Of a DNA stretch of 64,000 nt, positions 47,601 to 60,185 are shown piece by piece. Numbering within the stretch: the first letter of the stretch is position 1; the number at the start of each line of letters is the position of its first letter. The translations under genes and the position numbers were made by a program. Under the pieces are notes generated by a model. The model was not told the origin of the DNA and made no database searches. It worked only from the letters and a program-made list of their open reading frames with translations. The stretch is from Centropus unirufus (taxonomy: Eukaryota; Chordata; Aves; Cuculiformes; Centropidae): assembly GCA_013397695.1 (NCBI GenBank), contig VYZI01000107.1, positions 1,984,644 to 2,048,643 on the forward strand. The letters run 5' to 3'.

Positions 47601-50600
47601 TAATATAAGTATTATAAATTAAATAAGTGTAGAGGAAGACAACACCTTCCTGATAATTGTTTATTTTCCTTGAAAACATGAATGGCAGTGATTTTCCCCT
47701 TATGAGTAGAAACTTTTACTAGAGAAAAAACGATGGTAGCAAATTCATGCCTGAAATATAACCATGTTTTATCAGGCTGTTTAATTGTTCCAAAATGCTT
47801 TAAGGCAAACTATTACATCCCTTTATCTTTTATGCCTTGGTATCCTTCATTTGTAGTCCCTCATAAGAGGGATGTTTTGTAGTTCTGTAGTTAAGCTGGA
47901 GATGAGATTTGAGCTTCAAGCACATGCTCAATCTCTGTAACAGAGGAACAATACCATATAATCTCAAAATCTCAGATTCTTCCAGTAAAAAGTTAGTTTT
48001 ACAAGAATTTAAAAGTGAGCAAATAAATTACTTAGGGATGAAGAACAAATGTTTCTTCTATCAAAATAATAAAAAAAAACTTCTACAGAATTACCTTCTT
48101 GTGAGGTAACCAGGGGTTTTGCACAGCTAAAACACAGTGATGTCTTCGGTAATGCCTATATTGAAAAGCCTTTAATATTACAAGTTATTTTTCTTACACT
48201 CTTCTTAACTGAAAACTTTTCCTTCAGCCGGACCTAGAAATAATGTATTATGTATTATATATTATGCACATCTTAAGAACTTCCTCTTAAGAAAAACAAA
48301 AGCAGACTTCATTAACTTCTTGCTCGCACTAGTTCTGTGAGAAGACTTCAGTAAGAGGACTTCAGTTAAATCTAAGTCAAATTCTACTTAAATTGAAGTA
48401 AATAGAGGTTTTCAGCGAACTCATTCCTGCTTCTGCTAAAATTGTTTGACTTAACTGCTGTGTAAATTGTTAGGCTGTGTTGAGATTAGTACTTAATGAA
48501 TTGGAAAATCACAAAATTATGATAATGGTGAACTTCTCTTCTGAATCCAGCACTTCCTTTCCTTTCAATTCACCTATTTTGTTTCTCAAAACTCTCCTCA
48601 TAGCACTATTTGAGTAGTAACCTAATTCTTATATCTGTGGAGAAATTGCAGAGTGCACATACCAGCCCTTCAGTTATCTCCGGGAATGGCTGTTTAATCA
48701 GTCTCTGCTTACCATTTTGATTTTCATAACGTTTTACAGTACTACAACACTGAGCACTGTAGATGAAGTCATGGCACAAGAAGGTCATGAGACTCTGAGG
48801 TATGTGCTAAATTATTTGGAAACAGCTGCCACATCTGTGAGATGAATTTGTGAGATTACCTAACTTATGAATTCTTTTCTAGTTCTCATTCTAAGATTTT
48901 ACTGAATTGTACCACAAATCTCTTTACTTTCTGTTTCTTAGACAGCAATGACATCATTCATTTTTTTTAAAAAAAGATAAAGCCAACAAAAAACCCATCA
49001 AAAAAACTACATATACTACGGGGCTCTATCTGTTTGTTCTTTACTTCTTGTGCCTCAGACATGGTGTTACCTGGGTATCATGCTCTTCGGATAATAAATT
49101 CTCATATTTTTTCTGTATAATAAAGTTGAAGAGGAAGAACAATTAATAAAATAATGTTAAAATGGTAGCTTATAGGTAAAAATACTCTATATTCAAAACT
49201 GGCTTAACTGTAATATTTCTACACTGTAGGTCACTTGACATTTTTTCTCTCCTAAACCAAAGTTGTGCAAGAAATTCTGTTATATTCCACTCTGTCTCAG
49301 AACAAGGTTCAGTCATAAGATTTTAATCTCATCACTTCCTGCTATGCTGTAGACTTTTCTGGAAGTCTAACAATGTTCTAGCTTGCATTGTATTCCCCGA
49401 AGAGTTATTTGTGAGAGGCATGACCTGTTGGAACAATGCATACATCTTCCGGTAGATTATAACATCATTTGGTAGAACTGCACTTTATTTTCATCTTTGA
49501 CTTCTTCGTCCTTATCTTGCAAACTGTAATTTTGTGTTATAGAACTGCAGTAGTGTGTCCTATGCAACCGTGGAATATGGATAGCTTTCCTCATTGAGAT
49601 AATTTATACATCTATGTATTTATCTATACATATGTCAGAAGGGAAATGGACAATGCATGAAGTTTTATGTGATATACAGAATACCAAAATGTGAAGTTTA
49701 TTCTCCATTTCTGCTCTTAGTGTACATATTCACACCTGCACAATATGGCTATAAAAATGTTGTCAGTTCAAAATCTTTCACACCATGTAATGACAGCCTT
49801 TTTCTATGTAGACTTTACTGAGATTCACAGGTGCCAGGTGTGAGACAACGGAGGATCAGTCTAATAACCTGGAGTGATCAGTGGTTTCAGTGAGACAAAA
49901 TTTGCAAGCAATTACAAATCCAGTCCTTAAAGACAACCTGAAATAAACACAGGCCTTCCATCGATATCCCCTGTTGATATTTATATTCTGCACTCTTTTT
50001 CACAGAGAGCAGAGGGGGCAAAATAGGTCTTATGGAAAGCAAACTCTCACAACAACAAATAATAAGAAAAGTTCATCTGTTGCAAGGAATGAATTATCAT
50101 CACCAGAGAACTCTGATCCTGTTTTGCCAGCTCTTTAAGGCTGTCCTCATACATAACTGACACTAAGCTGACTTCTCATTACTGTCCGTAAAGAGGGGTT
50201 GTAGCTCAGGAGGTGTTAGAAGGATTCCTTCTGAGAAGCATGGAAGTCATGTTGAGAGCAGATAGTGACATGTAAACATATGAAACATCCCTGGTTTACA
50301 GTGAATCTTTAGTGCTACCCAGGTTACCTCACTACAGATGTGAATATTGGCTTTGCTCCAACTGCTCTGTCAGCTGTACAGCAGATCTTCTCCACATCTT
50401 TTCCCTTCCAGATACTTGGAGATGTGCCTTACTGAGAAGCAGCCAAATCAGCTTGAGGCAGAAGCTGTCAAGAACAAAGAGAGACTGAAAGGCCAATTTG
50501 GCATTCAGAGTACAAGGAGCATTTTCGGGACCTTATCACCCCTAGGCTGAGCATATGAAGCATATGGTTAGAAAATCCATGTACCTCTGATGATCAGTGC

Positions 50601-53600
50601 AACTTTTGCTATCCCTAGTTGTTGCTCAGAAATAGAAGGCTTTAAGGAGGCCTGAAAATTCACCTTTTTGAAAATGTGGATCAGATGGGGAGGAACTTAA
50701 CGGTTATGCTGTTCTAGATATGCAGTTTGCTGCAGTAGTTGCTGATTTGGTGCATCACAACAGTCTTGAGCGTCAAGGCAAATAGGGGGAATGCTGCTGA
50801 GTCAGTGCTCAGCAAAGCCGATGGCTGTATCTAAAGAAGATGGCACAGAGATTCCTCACTCTTCCAGGAACTAGCTTTCCAAGTCAGATTTTGGACTACC
50901 TATACTGTATAACCTCGTGCAAAATGGCTTACTGTTTCTTTTGCAAAGAAAAATGAATGTTTGGGCATTTTACCTGAAGCTACCGTGAGTTCTTGTAATC
51001 CAGTCAGAGAGAAATATATATTTTCATTATTTCATTTGCTACCAGCTGAAAAAATAAATGTAGTTTTCCCGTCCATTTCCTCAAATGCCCTTTTGTCCCT
51101 CATGTACTTTGCTCTGCACGCATTCTTTGTGCACCTCCTCAATGCTATTCTACTGTCAGGTCTTTTGAAAACAGCAAGCGGCTAGGGATTAAACTCAAAG
51201 CCTGCCATTGTGCTGAGTGAATCGATTAGCAGATAACACCAACTGCTTTCAGTAACTGATGTACGTGAAATTTGTCATCTGCTAACTCCAAAGGATCTGA
51301 GTGACAGTAATGAGTTGTGTTGTTATACCTTCCTGAAGTCTGACAGTTGCTTTGCAAACACAGTAATTGGAGAGTTATATATTGAACACTAATAGTGAGG
51401 ATGGGGGTGCATGTAGAAATTGTCAAGGTTCTTGGGGTTACTTATATTTCTAAGAAACTGTGTTTTTCTTCTCCCTGTCAATTTGTCTCATTGAAAGAAA
51501 AGTCAAATCCCAGCTATGACTCAACAGCAGAGTGAATAAATTAAAAATAGATGACATCCTTATCACTGAATTGCAGTGACTCTGAAAGAGTGCAGAAACT
51601 TGCTAGTAGTACATAGTTCTCACATTATACTGTTCTCTTCTTGGGTGAGTGGGAAGCAAAAGAATTTAAGGAAACAGTGATGTCAGGTTAATGAATCTTT
51701 TAAGCATATTAGTGTACTATGGAAACTATTTAGGAGAGCAATTTCCTAAGACCCTCCTCCTCCAAATAATGTAAATATATTATTAAAATATGTAAGCCTA
51801 AGTACACTGTTGATTCTCAACCTAAAATGATTTTTATGTCTAACAGCAGCAATAGGATTATGGAAGGCTTGTACTGAAGCCTGTCTTTAAGCACATGAAA
51901 TACTTCCATTTCAGAACATACAGTAATTCTCAGAAAGTGCTTGCCCTGAGAGCACATCTGAGACATATTGTGCAGTGGAATTTTTAAACAAACATGCAAT
52001 GAACTAAATAATCAGACAAATAATAAGACAAAGGAACTCTTAAAATCTACAGGAAAACTATGACAGAGCAATAACTTATCCATGCTCTAGAGCTCAATCT
52101 GTTCAGTTCTCTCCATTACACAGGCAGATAGGTGCTTCTGGATTTTTTCTGTTTGTTTCAGAAGGATTTCGAAGTCAGTTTATCAAAGACAAAATTTAGA
52201 ATTAAGTGTGTTTCTGAAAGGAAAACCTGAGATGAACAGCCTCCAAGTGAAAACAACTTATAATCACAAGCTTCCCTTCTTTCCTGATTTAACTGAAGTG
52301 ATAGGAAATTGCATCAAAGTTAATGCTAAGCACAAATTTCCCAGTCTTGTCCCCACAGAAGGAGGAAAACACTCTCTGAAGAACACAACTTGACCTTAGT
52401 AATTTCCCTCTCTCCCTTACTCAGGCAATATTTCCTCAGAGTCAATAGGTTTATAATTACAGACTCTCTGTGATTGCTTTTCTAGGCAAAGCTGGACAAA
52501 TTCTTAGTATCTGTGATCGTACACCCTATATTTACACCTGCATTCAAGAACTCCATCTTTTTCAGCCTTTATCTCTCTAGAAAAGAGCTGTGTGCAGTAT
52601 CCCACATCAAGTTCTCTATGCTGTGTGTGCTGATGTTAACATGTCCTTCCCTTTGCTGAAGTCGCATCTATGCACACGAATCCCAGAGAGCACATTGACC
52701 TTTGGACCACATTGTAGTATCACATTGCTGTCTGATGCTCCTGCACATCCTATCCCTGTGCAGTGCTTTTTGAGAGCTCTTGCACCTACTCTAGGCATCT
52801 CCTTAAAGGGATTTGTCTTCATAACACTCTATGAATACTCTGTCAAGTACCGGATGTTGCAGGAGTTGCTTGCATCAGACAAGTACAATGAGACAACAGG
52901 CAGAAAAACTCTTGGCAGCTGAGTACAAGCCTCAGCCATGCAGGGGGCCTTGCAGGTCTACACGTCTGCCTCCCTGCTTTACCTTCTGTAGCCATATCCT
53001 CAGTCATTTATTTATATTAGCCCCATTCCCACAGTGTTTTTAATCCCTGCTTTCTCATTTGCCAGTTCTGGCTCTTAACATAGCAAACTACAAACAGAAG
53101 AGTTTGCGCCTAAAAATGCTACTTGGCTGCTGACACATGGGGCTGTCGCTCTGGGGAACAAGGCTGGTTTTTTACTAAGGAGGCTATAGGAAGAGCAGCT
53201 CCAAAAAACCTTGCAGTTTGCATGGAGCAGATAGTACAGACGGGAATGATGAGAAGGTACAGGCAGTTCTGACAGTGACTTCCACTTGAATTTAAATGTA
53301 TATGTATCAGGCAATTATAGACTGGTGTGGTGGGATGGCTGAACATCAAGGAGCAGTTGCCATATAGTCAGCACTGGTGCCTGTAGGTGTTGATGGTCTT
53401 AGCCACCCAGGTGATCAGGACTGGGAGGTTTTGAGGAGATAAGCTGGAACTAAGTGGGCGTCTCCTTTCTTCATCCTCCCTCAAATTTGGGGTCTTTTCC
53501 ATTTACAAGAAGACTCCTAATCCTTGGCTTCTGTCTCTGACTACATGGGGTGTGATGCTTGGTGCTGGGGCTTACTTTTCCATGCTGGGAAGATGCCTTA

Positions 53601-56600
53601 TTCTGCTGCTCAGCTGCTTTTTACTCCAACATCCTCCCACCCCCATTTTCATAGCTGCTGATTCTTTTCTTAAAGCAATATCAATCTTCTCCCATACCTC
53701 AAGGTTATGTTTTTTCAATGACCTTCAGTGACTCTTGGGGACTCTGTTTCAGCCTGTGCCCATATTTTCAAGGCCTTTGCTGTTGTCCCATGCCTAAACT
53801 CTTTATTATAAAGAGAAACACCAGGAATCAAGCTCTGGCTCACACAGTAAGTTTCTAAAAGAAATTGGTAGCAAGCCTAAGCCTGTCCTAAGAGGTCGGG
53901 ACTGAGGCCTCACGCTGTGAGTATAAGACACAGTTAGCATAAGATGGGTGGCCTGTTAATATCACTGACAATTTACATTTACTGGGCTACTGGGTAAAAA
54001 AGAATCCTTACACAGTTATTAGTGTGTTTGTGTTTAAAAAAAATGTAGCATCAACATCTGTGCAACACAGTTCTCATTTCACAGGTGTAAAAGGCCTCTG
54101 CTTTGGCCACACTTCTGCATAAGCTTGGATAAATCACTTTGTCCCATAGTCTCAAAGGCACTTGGTCCTTCATTATTTTAGTGCTTTTGTTGAATCCCAC
54201 CCTTGAATTAGGTTCTCTGCAGGGGATGCCAAGACAGCTTGATATCTTGATCCCCAGGCAATAGCTAAACAAAAATCCAGGAGTTAGGGATGAAATGCAG
54301 AAGGCATCTTTCATCTATGCGCAGAATGGTAACTCATTAATGTGGCCCTGGGGACTTTTGTCTTTCTGTTATTAAATGAACAGAGATGGAAAGAAGGATA
54401 CCCGGTAACCTGCCCTTTCAAAGGCATACCTGGGGTATGGTTGTTGTGAGCTGAAATCATTGCCCAGTCTGGCTCAGCGGAGTGATCTGTTTTCCTCCTG
54501 TGTGACTAGCAGGTTTGTGTCTGTTGGGGAACGTTTCTGTCATTCATTCATTGAGCTTTTTACTGGTACTGTGTGATTGTTCATACTAGAACTGGGGGCC
54601 ATTGTCATCCACTTATGGGGTAAATAGTTTGGCCTTTCTTTGAGAAGAGTTTGAGTGTGTATATAGGTGTATACATGCAAAAACATGTTCAATCAATACT
54701 TGAGAAAAAATGTTATTCCAAAGATCTTGCTCTCAAGAAAGAAAGTGTAAGAGAAAATGTCTCTTAGCTGCTTATTTAGGGGTAACTTCTATGCTCTGTG
54801 GAGGGGTTTGTATGTGTGTACAAAGAAAAAATATAGGTATTTAAGCAAAATCTTTGAGGTTATTACTGGAATCTAAAAGATGAACTAGGCTTTTGGAGGG
54901 TAAGTAGGTGTCTAACTCTTGCTTCAGCTTGGCTTTCACTGTTTTGTCCATAAAACGGCAATACAACTCTCAGGTCTGAGAGCTTTTAGTATTCCCCAGA
55001 GCACAACTAGGATCTGTCATTACACCCCTCTTTTTTATTAGATTAATTTCATCCCAGGTTGGGAAAGAAATGGCTGCCAGAAACAAGGCAGAATATATGC
55101 TGGAAGACAGAAACATTGTCGAGAAGAATATTGTAGTTTGGTAGTTTTGAGGCAAAATATTTCGAGACATCCACTTTTCTTGTTTGACAGCCTATAGGCT
55201 TAAGGCTGGATCTAAACAGGGACTTAGTGCCTGGTTGAAGAAGGAGATTTACTGAGCCTGTGCTAGGGGATGAAGTTCTCTGTATAAGGACTCAGGAAAA
55301 TTAAGCAGGTAAGTGCCCAGAATTCAAGGTAGGAAACACATTTTGTAAGAGACCCTGTAGAAAACTAATGGGCAACACCTTCAAGGACATTTGTAAAATT
55401 TCTTATCTCCTCATTAATATGGGCACACATGAATATACACGGTTAACTGTCAGGATAAGGGTAGGATTTGCAACACACCATTTTCTTCACTATCTCTCAC
55501 CGCTTTCCTTTGAGTGCTGATAATTGATTTGGCCTTTCCTTGACAGCATATACAGTTTGGGTGCAGCCCCACTGCAGTATTGGTAAAGCTCTGCTCCGGG
55601 GAGCATGAGACCTGTATTCTTGCTCCCTCTGAGATCAAAAGTGTCGAAACTATTCTTCCCTTTCCTGTACCTTCAATGCCATGTTGAAAAAAGGAAACAC
55701 TAGACTAGCAGGACTTTTAGGGTCTCCTGTAACACCCTGTGGTGATAAAACACCTTTAATATGAGCAGAGGAGACCAGAGCTGCTACCTGTTTCTTTGCA
55801 GCCAAGCTTTGATTCTCCTCATGCTGGAGCTGATGATACCACAATATCTTATCCTAAAAAGATGGCTTATGCAGGGATAAGAGTCATTCTTTTGAGATTA
55901 ATATGTTTAGTTCAAAATTCATGGTCAGAAATATTAAATCAAGCTTCTGAGAAACAGATTTTGAGCCTTGCCATTGGCTCTAGCCAAACTGTTTTTCACT
56001 GTTCTCATGTGCTCTAACGACCCTTTGCATGGTTGACCTGGGTTCATAGTCTGAGGCTTTAATTCCATTTGTAAGCTTCAGCTTTAAATAATAAGTTTAT
56101 GAAAAGAGGTATCTGCTTCATCCTCCTTTTTTGGGGGGGTTGGGCATGGGATGTGGAAAATGGCTTCCTTTGAGAAGCAGCACAGTTTGTTGTCTTTGTT
56201 TCTAATAGAAGAAGGAAATACCCCAAATATGCTAAGATCCTTCAAGGCCTTCAGAGAGTAAATGGCCTGTCTAAAATAGCATGGCACTTTAAAGGACAAG
56301 CAGGAATGTGATGTATAGACTTAAGTATAAACCGAGGGCTTTTTTCAAGACAAAAGAGTTGCCAAGGTCTTCAGAAATTCAATATTTTTGTTTTGAGATC
56401 CTTGACAAAAGGATTAATTTGATTGATTGAGATCCTTCACAAAATTAAACATGCATGAATAGCATTAGCAATGTAGCGGTGTCAGAAGTTACAGTTATCC
56501 CTTTACATCCTCACTGGAGTCTTTTCCAAAATCTCACCTCTTTGACTCTTCTCTAAGAAATGAAGGACCCACCAACCCTCTGGTGCAAGAAAGGAAGAGT

Positions 56601-56701
56601 CAGACTTCGAGTCTGATGGAGAGGAGTAGGTGTCAGCGTGAGCTCTGTAAATACCTGTAGAATACTACTGCAAATACTACAAACAGACTTCTCCACAGAT
56701 G

Positions 56702-56741
56702 AATATATATACATATATATATATATACACACACATATATG
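56702..56741. repeat. (AT)n/(AC)n compound microsatellite
   Basis: Alternating AT dinucleotides are interrupted by a few AC units, then an ACACACAC segment and a closing ATATAT. It is a simple compound dinucleotide repeat and probably length-variable between individuals. Confidence 0.9.
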
Positions 56742-59700
56742 ACTGGCTGTATGAAGTGCTGTCAATGGCTCTCATGTGGCCCTCAGGTGGCAGTGACTGC
56801 AGCAATTATTCCAAATGAATAGCCACTTCTCTTTAGCTTTTGACAATGAGGAGTTTATTTACAAACAGAAATAGTAATTTCTACAAATAACATGGTAGAT
56901 GTCTGATGGTTAGTTTTCAGTACTTCCCTCAGCTCACTTGTCCTCAAATCAGATGTGGAGCAGCTGCACTGAGTCCAACCTCTAAACTCCTGTTTGAGTG
57001 AAGAGCTAGTTTTGATCTTTCATCAATAAACAAAAACAAGAAAGGCTTTTTCAGTAGATGGAGCAGTCCTGTTTCCAGGTAACCATGTCCTTTCCTCATT
57101 GATCACTATGGAAACCTGATTCCTTCCTTCTGTATCCTGTAAATGAGAAAACGTGTTTCCCTGTGAGCAGAGAGGGGAACTATTTGATTTCCTATTCCAG
57201 TCCTTGACTCTGCTTTAGCAAAGGGTCACTTTCAGTTCTAATGTGAGGTGCTGAAATTTTAGCAATGTCGAAACAAACAGAAGCCCCAGGCAGTCTTGCA
57301 GCTGCTTCAAAATAACCTGCCCAAAAATTCATTGAAAAGAAGTGAAAGCTGTTTTTCTTAGACAATTGTGCTATTATGGACAAACATAGATGTGGAACAC
57401 AATTTGGCTCCCGTGCCTTCCACCAGTCCTTTCTGGTTAATCAGGTGTTTCTGGCTACAGGTTCATTACTGTCATTCTTAGGTGAGTCAAAGGAGTTTTG
57501 TGAGATTTCTATCATGGACTTGAACTGGTCTAGAGTCAGGATGAAACTTTTTGAGAACATGGTTCCCATCTTAAAGAGTTTTTCCTAAAATTCTTCCTGC
57601 CTCTGTTTCTTCAGATCTTCTCCTGACCAATTTGTGAGAGCATACTGTCTGACAGTAAGTGGCATTACAAAAATGTTGACATCCTTCAACTTTCATGTGG
57701 TCAAAATGCTCACCAGATAGTATTGATTTCACTTATGCATCCATCTCCACTTCAAATGTTCCTGGTTTAGAACAAAAAAGAAAGGCAGTAGCAAGTCCTA
57801 GGCTCCGGAATACGATCAGGTGCTTAACTTTTGCTGGAATGCTTTTGACCACAAAAAGCTGATTTATTTATTTTTCCAAAGGTTTCAAGGATTCTACCTC
57901 ATGATGTTATTTAAGCCCTGCAATATTCAGTGTTTTTTTTGTAACATAAATATCTGTTGTTTTCTCTCTTAGTAATCCCATCACGTGCATGCAGTTGTTC
58001 AAATAGTGCTATGTCCTATCAGTACCTCAGATAGACATATCAGCATTTCCCCCTACTTTCTACGCTTGCATACTGAGATCTTAGTTTCCTGCGTGTTTCA
58101 ACTTGCATATTTTTGTCTTTATCCTGGAATATTTGCAGGCCTGGAGCCACAAATGACATTAACCATTCTCCCCCAAATTATCATTATTGCTTTAGAGCTA
58201 AAGACATCTGGAGTTTCAGACAACCAAGTAGAACAAAACAACACTTTCCTATCCTTATCTTCCATGATGATTTGGAATTAGTTTCCACTCTAATTGATTA
58301 CTTCCAACAAAATTACACTGCTCTTTTAAATTGCTGCCACTGATGGGGTGGGGAAAACCATGGACAAACAGTATTTTGTTCCTTTGCTCCATGTTGCTTT
58401 AGTGTGGTTTTTCATATTGAAATTCTGGATTTCAAGACAAGACTTCCAGTAAAAAAATGTGCTCTGTGAGCCAAGGGTTTCAATAATTTTGAATAAATTA
58501 TGAAAATGTAATAGCTTGCTCTGACTGGCATTTTGTTGGGTTTTCTTTTTAAAATTTTGACTGATCTAAAAAGAAGAATCATTTTACCAGATCTTCATTT
58601 GGATATTTTTAAGACTCCTTTTATCTCCTTCCATGCATACTCTAGTTGAAATTGGTAGAGGCCGGTCAAACACCATGTGCAGCACTGGTCCAATTCTATC
58701 TTTGATAGACCCAAGGAGAAGTAAATATGGCATAAGCAAAAAAAGCCAGAGATATTTTCGTCAAAGAGAATTGTTGGAAGTTTTCTTTCTGCAAAAGAAG
58801 CCAGTATTGCAGGTCTTGGGAGAGCTATCTATGTGAGTTTTGTTATAGACTTCAAAGGGCCAGGATTTCATTCCAGATGAAAACCTTGGAAAAGCGCCTC
58901 ACTTTGGCCATTGCATCAAAGGACTGCAGCGATGTAAAACGAAAGCTAAAAGTCCCCTTTCTGGTCCAGAGGATGATTCCCTCCTGCAGAGACACCACGT
59001 GGAACAGCAAACAGCCTCATCCCAGATGCCTATGCATTGCTTTTATTTGATGCCTGCTCATCCCAATTTAAAAATAGCTCCAAGTCACAGAAAGATCTAT
59101 GCTCTGAATTTACTTCAGCAGAAGGTGAGGCTGCATTTCTTGTCTCTATAGAATTGCCTCTTCTCAACATAAAGGTCCAGCCCTCAGAATGGTACAAGAT
59201 TGCTAACTACACTACAGAAAAAAATGCTTGCCGTGTGCATACATGGACGTAGCACATAGTACAGGTCTAAGAATATATTCTAGAATTATACTGTCAGATG
59301 CTGATTGCTTTGCATTATTTAAAGAGCTTCTCTTATGTTATCCAAGTTGCTATTTCATTTTTTATAATAATCAACATGTGAAAAAAATGCTCATTGTATC
59401 CTTTTAACTACCACTAACTGTCATTTTGATGGGCAGCAAATCCCCCTTTGTGATAAAACTAACCACAAGCCAGATGGAGAGAAGAATAAAAAGTAATTTT
59501 GAATTTTCTTATCAAGCTCCACTTTGGTTTCACATTGGACTTAGTTGTGGCTTTTGGTTGGCAAAAACATGCTGGAGCAGCATCTCTGAAGGGTTGCTGT
59601 CATATCATAAGGAAGAGATGCTCTTTATGTATTGACTGTATAAATGCTTTTGCAAACTGAATACGGCTGCAGGCTTCAAGAGTTCTCATTCCATGTTTAG

Positions 59701-60163
59701 TCTTGGAGAGATTAGAAGCTCTTTGATATATTTTGTAGGTATAGAAGTATGCATGCATGCACATACTTGTGTTCTGATATTAGAGGTACAATTTTGTGTC
59801 ATATTGGGAGGAAAAAAGAGCTATATTGGGTTCCTGAACCAGTTAACTTGGAGAGGTGGCTTTTACAGTAAATGTCTGCTTGCAGAGTAGCATGCCATAT
59901 GAAGATGCACACCTGCACTCTCCAGGTAAGGTCCAGGACTAGCACAACCATTCCCTTGCCCTGTTAAAAACCCATTAGGAAAAATACTGTATTGACACAG
60001 CTGGAGTGCCCCAGGATTGCCAAGGTGCTATCTCTCAGAGTGCTGAGCTCTGCAGGCATCCTGGCATATTTACAACAAGCTGCCCTCTTTGCCTAGTGCT
60101 ACAAGAACGTTCTTTCTGCATGTTTTCATAGTTACAAGATTTCAGAATACAACTGAGGATCTC

Positions 60164-60185
60164 AGAACCTCAGAACTGAGGTTCT
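60164..60185. repeat. Near-perfect 22-bp palindrome
   Basis: AGAACCTCAG at 60164-60173 pairs exactly with CTGAGGTTCT at 60176-60185 with only AA between. Just upstream, CTGAG-GAT-CTCAG at 60153-60165 forms a second small dyad that shares the CTCAG/CTGAG word. The block is thus a cluster of alternating CTGAG and CTCAG words. No associated gene is seen. Confidence 0.8.

Noticed and set aside
50195..50240. tRNA-like phrase GGTTGTAGCTCAGGAGG
   Set aside because: It resembles a D-arm but no B-box/T-arm sequence or cloverleaf follows at the right distance.
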